The translations under genes and the position numbers were made by a program. Below are positions 45,480 to 57,500 of a stretch of 64,000 bases of DNA, piece after piece. Under the pieces are notes generated by a model. The model was not told where the DNA came from and did not search any database. It saw only the letters and a list, made by a program, of their open reading frames with translations. Numbering within the stretch: position 1 is the stretch's first letter; each line of letters begins with the position of its first letter. This DNA is from Podocnemis expansa (Eukaryota > Chordata > Testudines > Podocnemididae), in NCBI GenBank assembly GCA_007922195.1, contig ML681963.1:139998568-140062567 (forward strand), written 5' to 3'.

Positions 45480-46370
45480 TATACAATAGCCTTCCTCAGT
45501 GCAGATCTCTTTCCAATACGGTGGTTTTGCCAGCAGACCTCAAAGGACACCCATCTCAGACTTGCCCTCCGCATGGACAAGAGAGTGGCCATCACCTTGA
45601 GGAAGATGGCCACCCTGGACACCTACTGGTAAGTTGCACACCAGTTTGGGATTGGAAAGGCCACCACCCTCCTGCAGGTCAGCAAGGCAACTAAGGAGGT
45701 CCTGCTAGCCCGCCTGGCAACCTGCAGGACACCCTGGATGGACTCCAAGCCCTCAGATTCCCCAACTGCGCGGGCATCCTTAATGTGACTCATATGCCCA
45801 TCCAAGCTCCACCGCACCAAGCCATGGAGTACCGGAACCACAAGGGCTATTACTCCGTGCTCCTGCAAGCCCTTGTCAATCACTGGGGCCTCTTCTCTAA
45901 CATCTATGTTGGCTGGCCAGTGGGGGTGTACGATGCCCACGTGCTGAGGAACTTGGGCCTCTACAGGCGAATGCAGGTGGCCATCTTCCTCCCACCACAT
46001 GACATGACCATTGGGGATGTGCAGGTGTCCCTCCTTCTTGTAGGGGATGCAGCCTACCCTCTCCTCCTGTGACTTATGAAGCCATACACGGGCCTCCTAG
46101 ATCCAAACAGGGAGGTTTTTAACAGAGGCTGAACAGATGTTGCCAGGTGGTGGAGCACATGTTTGGGAGGCTCAAAGCCAGATGGCGTTATCTTCTAATG
46201 CACCTCCACCTTGAGGAGGAGACCATCCCAGAGGTCATCAGTGCTTGTGTTGCCCTGCATAATCTCTGTGAAATGTGGGGGACAGAGTCCCCTGTCTGGG
46301 AGACAGAGGCCGAACAACTCGCAGCACTTTCCAGCAGCCAGGCAGCAGCCAGAGTGGACACAGCAAAGAG
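45480..46370 (+). pseudogene. Harbinger transposase (DDE_Tnp_4-like), broken
   Basis: Readable parts in order are MDKRVAITLRKMATLDTYW then a stop, VAHQFGIGKATTLLQV, FPNCAGILNVTHMPIQAPPH, YRNHKGYYSVLLQALVNHWG, NIYVGWPVGVYDAHVLRNLG, GDVQVSLLLVGDAAYPLL then a stop, and VEHMFGRLKARWRYLL..IPEVISACVALHNLCE. These are the landmarks of the nuclease-like Harbinger transposase. The first catalytic Asp, expected in a GAIDGTHIPI-type motif, reads Asn (GILNVTHMPI). The second Asp (VYDAHV) and the Glu (VEHMFGRLK) are present. At least two in-frame stops and two frame changes make it inactive. It would have cut and rejoined transposon ends. Confidence 0.88.
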
Positions 46371-46559
46371 CCCACACTAGCAGGGACGTGCTGAAGGACA
46401 TGTTCCTTGGGGAGGAGCCCTGAGGGCCCAGGTCTGCCACCAGATGCCTGCACCAGCCCCATCCTGCACATGCCTTCCCCACACACTGGCATACCCCAAC
46501 ACCCCCCTCCCCAAACTAATAGAGAGAATTGAAATGATTTTTTGGAGAGCTTTATTTAC

Positions 46560-48190
46560 AAGGGAATGGGACAGATTTGAGGACAGGGAGGGGATGGGGG
46601 CCTTGGAGAACAGAGGACTTGGGGGAGAATTGGGGAGAAGAGGGGACTTGGGGGAGAATTGGGGGGTATGGGTGAATTCAGAGGTCAGGAAGGGGGGGGG
46701 CAGTCCAGGTGCTGGGGGGTAGTTCCCTGGGGCCCTTGCCATGCCCATCCCTGGTGCCAGGATTCTGTCACTGGGGATCGGGGAGGGTTCAGGGGCAGCA
46801 GGGCTGGTGAAGTAGTCTGCCAGGTGACCTATAGCGGCCCCAGTGCCCTTTAGGGCCACAGCAATGGTGGCGAGGGCCTGGCTTTGGCAGTCCTGAGCAA
46901 TGGTACAGTGCTCCTCTAGCTCCACAGCCCTCTCAAGGGGGCACAGGGCAGATGCCTGGTTGCCCAACTCCTGCCCCCACCAGGTCCACACGCTCTCCTT
47001 AGCCCCCTGGCCCAGTTGTATCAGTTTGAGGAGGAGGTTGTCATGGGTACAGTGTCCTCCTCCTCTGCCAGGTGGCGGGCTCCCTGGAGCACAGTTTCGG
47101 GTGGCAGCACAAGCTGGTGGAAGGAGGGGGAGAAAACAGGGTTACTGCCATGGCGCTATGTGGCTGCCGCTCTGTGTGGCCTAACGGCAGCAAGCACCCG
47201 GGCCTTGACTGTCCCTGGGCCTCCTACCCCCATCCTGTGAAAAAGAGGCCTCCTAGGTACATGCAGCCATGCTGTTTGAGCCAGGTCAAGTGCGGTGCCC
47301 ATGGTGGCAGGCAACACTGAGCCCGACGTGGCTCCCTGGCATTACCAGAGGCCACGTGGCAGTGGTCAGTGCTGCACATGATCTAACCTCTAGATCGGCA
47401 CTTTGGGCTCCCCCTGGCCACCCGCTTACAGGCCCCCATGCTGCTTGACTATGCTTCCCCGATGCCCCATGGCTCCCCTCTGGTCCACCCTGTTGGATGG
47501 CCGTGGTGCTCCCCCATGTGCCCGGGACCCTGCCTGTTCCCTGGTCCTGTCTCCCCACCCTGCCTGTGTCACAGGCAGGTGCAGTCATGTCTGGCTGGAG
47601 GAAGGAGAGGAGACTTACCCACAGGTCCTGGCATTGTCCTGAGGGATGTGCCCTCACCAAGGTCCTCCTCCGTGCTAGGTCCCTCCTCCTCTTGCACCTC
47701 TAGGGTGGTGGGTGCCTCCTTGGTGGTGACAAAGAGGTCAGGGCTGGTGGCCAGGATGCAGGCAGATGGTGGCCCTGCTGCCAGGCTAGTGACATCGACA
47801 GCTACTGGGGCGTTGATGCCAGCAGCTCCCCCTCCTCCAGAGTGGACATGGTGGGCACCTCAGCATTGTCCACCATGCTGGTGGGCAGGCCAGATGGTTC
47901 CTCACTGAGGAAGTGATGGATCTACTCAAAGTAGGGGCACGTGCCTCCCCGCTCTGGCCCCCGGAGCAGCCTGGCCTCCCAGACCCAGGCATAATCCTGG
48001 CGAAGGGACTTGATCTTTATCCAGACCTACTTCGTGGTCCGGAGGTGCCCCTGGGCAGTGAGAGTCTTGGCTACCTTCACGTAAATGACCTGGTTGTCAT
48101 GGCTTGCCCACAACTGGGACAGGATGTCCTCTGTCCCCCAGAGGGCCAGGAGACAGAGGACCTCCTGATGGCCCCAGATGGCTGACCTGT
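46560..48190 (-). pseudogene. Harbinger Myb/SANT-like DNA-binding protein, broken
   Basis: On the minus strand, near 48180-47960, one frame reads AIWGHQEVLCLLALWG, TEDILSQLWASHDNQVIYVK, VAKTLTAQGHLRT, a TAG stop, then VWIKIKSLRQDYAWVWEA. This is the Myb/SANT (trihelix-like) fold found in the second gene of Harbinger elements, which helps carry transposase to the nucleus and the ends. A further segment at 46991-46800 (LERAVELEEHCTIAQDCQSQ ..) fits the protein's C-terminal helical part. The stop and frameshifts break it, and the extent between the two parts is uncertain. Confidence 0.7.
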
Positions 48191-48592
48191 GCCAGCCTTA
48201 GATGGTGGCATCAGCCTCTGCCATGACCACTGCCCTCTGCCACATGGCTGTGGCTGCAGGGGCTGTCAGCAAGGGTGGAGGGGGCCACTGTGTGTGCGAG
48301 CACTTCCCCTTCCTGGTGCCTTGCACCATGGGAAGAAGAAGGGCAAACTGCAGTCAATTTGAACTAGCCGTTAGTTTGAATTGACATGGCTACACTGCGT
48401 CAGTTCTGACTAATGGGTTCTAATTGACTGACACTTCAAAGTTAAGCTAGGCTTGACCACTTCAAAGCGAGCTGTCGTCAATTCAAACTAAGGAGTTCTG
48501 TAGCTCGAATTGATTAAAGCAAGTGCGGCCATGGATTTTTTAAATTTGAATTGATGATGATCAATTCAAATTAAATTTTAAGTGTAGACATA

Positions 48593-51500
48593 CCCATGCT
48601 GAATTAGGACAGAATTCTGATTAACTGTTAATTAATCTGCCCTGGAATTCATGAATAAAAATGATGTAGGGGGGAGGCACAGCAAGAGGGCATGAAAAGG
48701 TGTAGTGACCCACGTAAGTGCATGTGAACCCACCTCAGTCAAGTGGCAGCTCTGTGGTTCACATATGGAACAGTTCCATCATATTCAAACTGCTGTGGCC
48801 ACCATTGCAGATGCAATTGCTTTCTGTGACCACCATGCCCACCGATGCTGCAATACATGCCCACAGAAGGCTGGACAAGGACTGGAGCTGCACAGACATC
48901 CCTGCAGCTAGCTAACTGGCAGCAAATGTACAGATCAGAATCCGTAACACCAACAATGCTGAGTATGCTGGATGCTAGTTTTTAGGCACCAGGTGGCAGG
49001 GTCTAATTCTCCCCTTCATATACCTTTATCAATTATTGTCTGTGCAATTCAGCTTACAGTTCCTCAGCTAAATGTTGCCTGCTCTTTTGAGCCTGCTGCT
49101 GGTGGTGTGTAGAGCCAGGGAATGCTGATGATTCTGCCTATTTGTCTTGGCCTCCAGGCTAGACTAAGGGGCTTTGGACCTGGGATGCCCACTTTCATAG
49201 CCCCCTTGACCTCCTCTACCATGGCTGAAGATAGACTGGCCAGTCACAGGGGGACCCAGCCAGTGTTGGGGGGTTTGCAGACCCCAGCAAGCCATAAAGG
49301 CAGGGTGGGTCAGCATTCGGTACGAGCAGTTTAGGAGGCAGATGATGCTGGAGGGTGGGCTGGGCCTCTTGGGCCAGAAAGGTCAGGTCTCATGGTGCTC
49401 CTGCCCCACCCTGGGTTGACTGCTCTGCCCCAGCAGGTCCCAGGCAACCTGCTAGGGGCTTGGGATGGACCAGCCAGCAGCAGCACAATGGTCCACGAGT
49501 GGGGACTCCCTCCCCCATGATCACGGTCAACTCGAGTCACGGAGGCAGGGCAGAAAGACAAAGGGAGGGGGCACCAAGCAGCAGCATAGAAGGTAAAGCC
49601 AGAGGCGCTCAGGGCTAGATTTTTGCTGGGCAGCAGGTTCCCCCCTTTACCCTGAAGCCCAGGATTGCAGCCTCTAAAGCCCCTACATTAATCTGACTCT
49701 TCTTGCTCTAAATTCCATGACTGTTGTTTAATGCCAAGCTGATACAATGGCCTGTCATTCAAGTTACTATCATTCCTTTGAAGGGATGCAGGAAAATTAC
49801 ATCTTAAAATCAACAGTGGCCTAATTATTAGGCCACATACTCACACACTGGGCCAGCATGCTGCTCTACCTTAGGATTTGCACTACACATGACATAACAA
49901 AACAGGTCTTACCTAGCACGGGTCAGCTCTCGGGATGGGAAAAAAGGCAAGATAAAGATGGGGAGTGTCAGCATAGTGCATGCATGTGGACGTCATATAG
50001 TGTATGTGCAGTTTCCAAATATCATACCAGTTGCACAAGGTGAAGGAGATGACAGAAGGGCTGTTTGATCTGAGCATCTTTTCTTTCATTTTTCTTCCTC
50101 TCCCATACCCCATTTCCTGCAGTGTTAGTAGCTGGTGGCAACAGGGCCAGCGTGATGTTTGCAGCACATTATGGTTTGTTTATGCCCTGTGATTTGCCCA
50201 GAATTTTGGGATGGGAATTCCACTCTTCAAAGACAACAAACATTCCTTTTCCACTAGAGAAGTCAAGGAAATTTACACGTATTGGGGAAAACAACATTTT
50301 CAAGTAGCTGTTGAAGGTACTCTGTCTCCTTCAAATATGTGGCCTCCTGTCAAATTCTGTTCTCATTTACACCTCTCAGCATCTGAGGGTAGAATTTGCT
50401 CCACACCTTGTTCAACACTTCAACATCCATGTAATCTATACCTTAAAGAAGGGTGTGACTCTTTCCCAAGTGCTGGGCCATGGTTGGATCTCATGGCCAG
50501 GCACAGGTTATTAGGCAAACACACCCGCCCTAAAGTCATGACATATCAAATTAGATCTTTAAAAAATGGAAAGCTGGGGTCAGCACTGGTGTCATGCTGT
50601 TGATTCAACTAATATCAGGCCCTCTTCTTGCTCCTGCTTCTCTGCGCTGCTCTGACTAAAATCTAGAATTAACTGAACAAACACTGGCAGAATTTTTACC
50701 TTCAGCCAACTTCTCCTTGATGTTAGTCAGTAAAATTCCACCAGTTCCAAAAGGAGGAAGGCAGAGCAAGGCGAAGTCACGGGAGTGTGACAGAAAAAAG
50801 TGGAACAAAATTAATTGTTTTCAGAGAATGAGAAAATAGAAGGGAAACACTTAAGAGGCAGAAAGGAAGTTACAGGAGCAGCTGTAGCCTCTGCTGTCTG
50901 TCTCGGACATCCCTCCTCCCACTCCCCACCAGGGATGTTTAGGTTGAGAGAGAAAGGGTGCCTCTTTATTTTTAACATGACTGGCGCTCTACTGCCCTCA
51001 GTGAAACCTTTGACGTTTCCTGTCACACCCCTGAGTCCTCCAAGACCAGTTTATCCTGGCACACGATCTGATGTTCCGCCAAGGACCCTCATTTGATGCA
51101 GTGGGAGAATAATTCTGGAACGTGCTTGTCATTTCTATTGTTTTGGATAGAAGGAACTGACTTCACCTCCTTAAGGGCTCTCCGCCCACCCCACCCCACA
51201 TTTCCTACTCTGCCCTCATTCTATTTGTTGGCTGCTATTGTGTCTGTTTCATGGGGGGGGGGGGGGATCATTCATTCCAGGATGGTTTAAAGCTGCTCAA
51301 GAGTCTGCAAAGCTTATTTTATTTTATTTTCTAAAGGGAAAAGGGCTCAGCAACTTCATTTGGAAGACTGGAATGTCTGATTAGCAAATAAAACAGGCAG
51401 GATGGGTGATTCAGTCTAAACTAGATGGGGTAGCACCACTGAAAGTTAGGTGATTAGGGGTAGCACCACTAAAAGCTAAGTGATAAACAAGTCAGGGTTT

Positions 51501-51729
51501 CAACATCAAGCATATTTAGAAAACAAGATTTCCCAGCTAGGTAAAGGCAGCCCCATTTCCATCACCCAACATGGAGCTTTTAATACAATACTTTCAGAAC
51601 TTCTCAAAACGTTGCTGAGTTTTTACTGTTTCTTGGCACAGGTGCCACCCACCAGAGTGTAGGCAAGTACTGGACATGCTTTTCAAGAATAACTCAGTTC
51701 TAACCTACAGCAAACAGCACCCAAAACAA
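48593..51729. other. No recognisable gene or repeat
   Basis: Includes a GC-richer patch (about 49120-49620) with open frames up to about 87 codons, but no family motif and no splice structure I could support. A run of 12 G residues lies near 51256. 51425-51482 holds a ~45-bp direct repeat (GGGGTAGCACCACTRAAAG). Confidence 0.45.
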
Positions 51730-51956
51730 AAAGTATGCTCTGGTAGATAAGACACCATACTGGAGACAGGAGAGCTGGATTTTTTCCTTGCTCTGTCACA
51801 AACTTCCTGTGTGACCTTGGGTAAGCATCTCAGCATCTCTGCGCTGCAATGCCTCAACTGTAAAATGGAGAAAATGCTACTTCTTGTCTATTCAGACAGC
51901 AAGATCTTTGAGGAGCAGGACAGTACAATGCATTTACACAGTGACTAACACAACAG
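51730..51956 (+). repeat. MIR SINE
   Basis: Clear MIR core: GTGTGACCTTGGGTAAGCAT, then CTCAACTGTAAAATGGAGAA, followed by an L2-like tail (TTTGAGGAGCAGGACAGTAC). This is the best-preserved MIR in the window. It ends at the target duplication of the following composite insertion. Confidence 0.88.
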
Positions 51957-51970
51957 GTCCCTTTTCTATA

Positions 51971-52675
51971 TCAATTTCCAAAGGGATAGCTGTGTTAGTC
52001 TTTAAGTGGGGTCAGGAAAGAATTTTCCCCCAGGGCAGATTGGCTTGGGCGCTAGAGGTTTTTTGCCTTCCTCTGTAGCATTGGGCATGGCTCACTTGCT
52101 GGTTGATTCTCCGTATTAAAGACTTTAAATCATGATTTGAGGACTTTAATAGCTCAGTTATGGGTCTGAGGTTCATTGTAGGAGTGGGTCGGTGAGGTTT
52201 TGTGGCCTGCACTGTGCAGGAGGTCAGACTAGATGATCATATTGGTCCCTTCTGACCTATGAGTCTATGAGCCACCTGACTCCTTGGGTTTTTTTGCTGG
52301 ACTAGACTAACAGATTTATTTTTCGCATGAGCTTTCTTGGGAGAAAATCCCACTTCATCAGATGCTTCAAAGATGGGTGAACTTACAGAATGGAATGAAA
52401 ATAAATGCAAAGGGGTGTAAAACATAGGACCAGGTCCATACAGTAACAGCAAATCACAGCAGTTATTAGGGTCAAACCCTGGAAAGCCTGAAGTCAAATT
52501 ACCTTACTGTATGACCTGATCCTATGTTTTACATCCTCTTGCATTTATTTTCATTCCATTCTGTAAGTTCACCCATCTTCAAAGCATCTGACGAAGTGGG
52601 ATTTTCTCCCACAAAAGATCAAGTGAAAAATAAATCTGTTAGTCTTTAAGTGCCTCATGACTCCTTGGTTTTTTT
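51971..52675. mobile_element. Chimeric SINE/CR1-tail insertion with 14-bp TSD
   Basis: The block is flanked by GTCCCTTTTCTATA at 51957-51970 and 52676-52689, a perfect 14-bp duplication. Inside, in order: a SINE-like head (AAAGGGATAGCTGTGTTAGT), a CR1 3' tail (52008-52269), a short plus-strand SINE end, a minus-strand SINE body (about 52300-52450) and a plus-strand SINE body (about 52515-52675), the last two forming an inverted repeat. The duplication around the whole argues for a single retroposition-type insertion of a chimeric RNA or cDNA, although later rearrangement is possible. Confidence 0.75.
52008..52269 (+). repeat. CR1 3' tail, turtle type
   Basis: Contains GGGGTCAGGAAAGAATTTTC, then GCTCACTTGCTGGTTGATTC, GCACTGTGCAGGAGGTCAGA, CTAGATGATCATATTGGTCC and CTTCTGACCTATGAGTCTAT. 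I recognise this as the 3' end of the CR1 subfamily first described from turtles, also shared by turtle SINEs that use it. A second copy lies at 61950-62294. Confidence 0.85.
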
Positions 52676-52689
52676 GTCCCTTTTCTATA

Positions 52690-54310
52690 GCCGGCAGTTC
52701 CTGTCATAGTCCACACTGGTGCTTCTCCAGAATGGCGTGACTAACCTATTTATCCTAACCGCCCTTACTCTGAGAAATTTAGACTCTCCATCTTTGTGGG
52801 AAAGCCATAATAACTGATAACTCTGCAAGCCTATTCCTACCTTTGAACCTATTACAACTGAGCTAATTGTTCCCACAATCATGGCTGCTTCTTCAGTTGG
52901 GTGTCTAGGTTTTTACTCTAACTTCTGACTTTATATTAGCACACCCGTTGTCCTCTATGGTGGTGGTAGTGGGGGAAAGGCAGTAGTAATGGTACATAAG
53001 CCCAAAGATCAAGTTTACTTTACATGAAGTAGAGAAGTAGGTCTCAACCAAAGATCTCCAAAATGAAGCATTGTGTCCAAACAACTTGGCCTAGAGGGAG
53101 TGGCACCTTAGAGGTTACATTTCTAGACAAAAATAGAAAGGCTGCACTGTATCCATCACTGGTTTATAAATGAAGATCATCATATAGTCTGGCTCTGTGG
53201 ACATAAGAATATAATCAATGTATATTATGTGGTCGATATTTCAAGGGTCACAAGAACACATGTATGGTAGCATTTAGATGCATAAAGGGTGGCAGAACCA
53301 GAGTGCTCTGTTAGTAATGGCATTTATTCCAAGCTAATAATGGCATGGCATCAATAAAACTTAAAAGCGACTGACAAGCAATATCATCAGCACTCTTCCC
53401 AGATGCTCTTCTCTAACAGAATTCTCTCTACACATCTTCTTAGCATGACCTCAGCTGGATACGGAAGATGGGTAACATCTGAATTTGGGATATGGTCATG
53501 GTGCAACTACTGAATGATTATTTCATCATCTGTCAAAATATTATCTCCTCTCCTATTCCTCCCAAAAAGATGTTTTATAAAATCAGACAGATCAAAATGT
53601 GTTGTAGCATGGATTGCTGGGAAGCAAGTTTATCCTCTCAAATGTAATAAACTATACAGCACTTACAATGGGATTTTGGTTCATGACTGAGGTTCTTTGG
53701 AGGTATTGCAATACAGAATGAGAAAGAGACTCCTTCAGAAATCCATACTTAATTCCTATATCCAAAGAATGAGTTGATTTTCTTAACATGCTCAGAAGGT
53801 AGGCTATCCTGATGAATCTTGTCTGGAAATTGTATTTTGAGGAGGTATCTAGATGGGAACTCTTTCCTGCTTTGTCTTTGCATGTGATGGAAAAACTCTG
53901 GGGTCTATAGATGACCACTTGCCTTCTTTCCTCCACCATCATCCTCTCTTCTTTTTACTGTTTCCATTCTCATGTTTGTCTGTTGCTTGCTCCAGCTTGA
54001 TGTTTCATATACAATTTTTATTAAGTGTATAAAGAAACACGTTTTGTTGTTCTGCATGCATTAGGTTTTGTGTTCAGTGACTGCGTCCTATGATTAGTTC
54101 TTTGCTCACTCTAATTTTATTTCACTATAAAATTGGTTTCATTATTAAAATTCTGAAGTGAAGCATAATTTTGGTCAACAAAACAATATAAACCTGGATG
54201 CTTCCCTCAGTCACACAGCCTTTATTTAACATTCTTATGCATGGTCAACATATATTTTTAGACAAGCAATATAGTGTAAAACTGATTTTCCATAGCACTG
54301 GGATCTTTTT
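52690..54310. other. No recognisable gene or repeat
   Basis: AT-rich, with no recognised family or exon. Confidence 0.45.
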
Positions 54311-54351
54311 ATATTATATAATATAATATAATATAACATAATATAATATAG
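54311..54351. repeat. (ATAAT)n-type AT microsatellite
   Basis: About eight ATAAT/ATATA units directly before the R4-like LINE. Confidence 0.9.
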
Positions 54352-54357
54352 AGAGGT

Positions 54358-54447
54358 GACTGGATAGCGTAGTGGTTAAGAGTGCTGTAGTGGTTAGGAG
54401 TGACGCCCTTTGATACAGGAGACTGGGGTTCAAATCCTGGTGGGTAC
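54358..54447 (+). promoter_or_regulatory. tRNA-like Pol III promoter segment at LINE 5' end
   Basis: TAGCGTAGTGG (54365-54375) matches the tRNA A-box consensus TRGCNNARYGG at every position. GGTTCAAATCC (54427-54437) matches the B-box GGTTCRANNCC. An 18-bp tandem duplication (54369-54386 and 54387-54404) widens the A-to-B spacing; with one unit removed the spacing is close to that of a tRNA. The T-arm can partly pair, but the acceptor stem cannot, so this is a tRNA-derived sequence and not a tRNA gene. It may be a SINE head fused to the LINE or the LINE's own internal promoter. Confidence 0.6.
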
Positions 54448-54530
54448 CTATCTACCTTCCCAGTAGGGGTCCTTGGGCAAAAGACCCCCTAATGCCTCAC
54501 TTGCCTACCTCGAATATGAGAGTGATATGA

Positions 54531-57500
54531 ACTAGGAGAGTCATACCGGTTTGGACGTCGCCTGGATTAACAAGGTTTGCGCCAGATGTTGGGGAACCAG
54601 GACAATCTGATGATAAGTGGGCTACTGGAACAAACCATACATGGACGAGACAAGAGAACCTGGAATTGATAGAATGCTACTACAACAGTAGACCTAATGA
54701 GAGGAGATATATGAAATGTATGAGGGAACTATGGATGGACAAAAGACCTACATCCACGCTAACTGAGAAACAGCTAGTTACCCAATGCTTCAACATAGTA
54801 AAGAGGAAGCTGCTCTCACAACTTGAGATAGACCAACTCCACATTACATCCCAGATTCAAGAAGAAGACCCAGAAGACCAGCTAGATGTGCAGCCAACAC
54901 CTGAAGCAGGAACTTCACTGCCACCTCCTCCATTACAGAGCACAGCAGCTGATATAAGGCATAAGATCATGGATAAACTAGCTACAGTGAACCCTCAAGA
55001 CCAATTACCAAGGCTCGTTGGAGAAGTACCATCAGATAGCGTGCTAGAAGATGCCAATAGAGCCCTAATGACAATTCCTACTACCACCATAACTCAAACC
55101 AATGAACTGGTATACGCTACAGCCTCTGTAATCCTGGAGATGCTTGGCTACATGATCAAGAAGAACAGCTGTACATACCCCCCCTGGAAAATGAGGTTGG
55201 AGAATAAGATCAAGGCAACCCGGAGAGAAGTTAGTCAGCTGGTGGAACTACAGAAGGGTGTAGAGATTAAGGATAAGACTCAGCTACTGAAAAAATACAA
55301 GGGCCTGACTCCATCTGAAGCCCTAGAGGCTGCTAAACAAAGGCTCACAGCACTGGCTACCAGGCTAAGGAGATACACTAGAGAAGCAGAGGCCAAAAAG
55401 ATAAATGCCCTGTTCTCCAGAGAACCATCCAAGGTGTACTCCCAACTGCAGTGCAACAACACAATAACAGCAGAGCCACCAACAGCAGAAACTGAACAGT
55501 ACTGGAAGACCATATGGGAGAAAGAGAAGACTCATAACACCAGTGCAAAATGGCTGCAGGACCTGAGAAGAGACCATAGCAATCTCCCAGAACAGGAACC
55601 AGTCACCATCACAGTAGCAGACATCCAACAGCGGGTCAAGAACATGAAGAGCTGGACAGCACCTGGCCCGGACATGATCCACACCTACTGGCTAAAGAAA
55701 CTAACAGCAGTGCATGAACGCCTAGCAGCACAGATGAACCAGCTGCTAGCAGCAGGCTCCCACCCAGACTGGCTAACACAAGGAAGGACAGTGCTGATCA
55801 TGAAAGACCCCCACAAGGGAACAGCACCGTCCAGCTACCGGCCAATAACCTGCCTCCCCACAACATGGAAAGTCCTATCGGGCATCCTAGCTGCCAAGCT
55901 ACAGGACCACATGGGCCAGTACCTGAGCACAGCTCAGAAGGGCATTGGGAACAACACCAGAGGCTCAAAGCACCAGTTGCTCATAGATAGAGCAGTTGCC
56001 CAAGACTCAAAGTCTAGACAGACCAATCTGAGCACAGCCTGGATTGACTACAGGAAAGCCTACGACTCAATGCCACACACATGGATCTGTGAATGTTTGG
56101 CACTATACAAAGTCAACAGGACACTAAGGACCTTCCTCAAGAACTCAATGGGACTGTGGAAGACAACACTGGAAGTCAACTCAAGACAGCTTGCACAAGT
56201 GGCCATCAAGTGCGGCATATACCAAGGTGATGCGCTGTCCCTGCTGCTGTTCTGCATTGGCTTGAACCCCCTCAGCCAGATAATCACAAAGACTGGATTC
56301 GGATACAAGTTCAAGAGTGGAACTACCATTAGCCACCTCCTCTACATGGATGACATCAAGCTGTATGCTAAGAATGAACGAGACATCGACTCGCTAATCC
56401 ACCTGACACGGATCTACAGTGAGGATACTGGGATGTCATTCGGACTGGAGAAGTGTGGCCGGATGGTAGTAAAGAGAGGAAAGGTAGTCATGACTGAAGG
56501 GGTGGAACTACCAGCAGGCCACATAGCAGACATACAGACCAGCTACAAGTACCTTGGCATCCCACAGTCACATGGGAACCACGATGAGGAGGCAAGGAAG
56601 ACAGCAACATCCAAGTACCACCAAAGGATAAGACAGGTCCTGGAGAGCCAGCTCAATGGGAAGAACAAGATCCATGCCATCAACAGGTACACCCTGCCAG
56701 TCATCAGATAACCTGCCGGTATAGTGTGCTGGCCAAAGGAGGACATGGAGGCTGCTGATGTGAAGACCCGGAAGCTCCTCACAATGTACAGAGGTTTCCA
56801 CCCCAAATCCAACACCCAGAGACTGTACACCAGCCGGAAAGAAGGTGGGCGGAGTTTGGTGAGTGTCAAAGCCACTGTCCTGGATGAAACCCAGAGCATC
56901 CGGGAGTACATCAGTAAGATGGCACCCAAAGATGAGCTGCTGAGAGAATGCCTGAGGCAGCAGCAGACATGGGAGGAAGATCAAGCAGAAGAAGTGCCGT
57001 GGCAAGACAAGACCCTGCATGGGATGTACCATCGACAGGTAGCTGAGGTGGCTGACATTGGGAAATCCTACCAGTGGCTGGAAAGGCCTGGACTAAAAGA
57101 CAGCACTGAGGCACTGATCACAGCAGCACAAGAACAGGCACTGAGCACCAGATCCATTGAAGCAGGGGTCTACCACACTAGACAGGACCCAAGGTGCAGA
57201 CTGTGCAGAGGCACCTCAGAGACAGTCCAACACATAGTGGCAGGATGTAAGATGCAGGCAGGAACAGCATACACTGAACGACACAACCAAGTAGCTGGCA
57301 TTGTGTACAGGAACATCTGCACAGTGTATGGGCTAGACCCTCCCAAGACCAGATGGGAGATTCCACAGAAGGTCGTGGAGAATAACAGGGCTAAGATCCT
57401 GTGGGACTTCCAGATCCAGACGGACAGGCAGGTACTGGCCAATCAACCAGACATCGTGGTAATCGACAAGGACCAGAAGACAGCGGTGGTGATAGATGTA

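Larger units (their letters stand above)
45440..48592. mobile_element. PIF/Harbinger DNA transposon, decayed, with two genes
   Basis: A plus-strand transposase pseudogene (about 45480-46370) faces a minus-strand Myb/SANT-like pseudogene (about 48190-46560). This two-gene content is characteristic of PIF/Harbinger. The right end, AATTTTAAGTGTAGACATAC then CC, has the signature of the MITEs in this window. I cannot locate the matching left end, so the left boundary is approximate and the element may be truncated there. The GC-rich interior stands out from its surroundings. Confidence 0.8.

Noticed and set aside
46560..47660. Possible GC-rich host exon or CpG island
   Set aside because: It lies between the two Harbinger genes, frames are broken on both strands, and one segment fits the transposon's Myb/SANT protein.
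49122..49618. Possible small gene in a GC-richer patch
   Set aside because: Frames of 70-87 codons with no motif, no splice sites and overlapping opposite-strand frames; not supportable.
54358..54447. Genuine tRNA gene
   Set aside because: A and B boxes match, but the acceptor stem does not pair and the D-arm holds an 18-bp duplication; kept as a tRNA-derived promoter-like segment.
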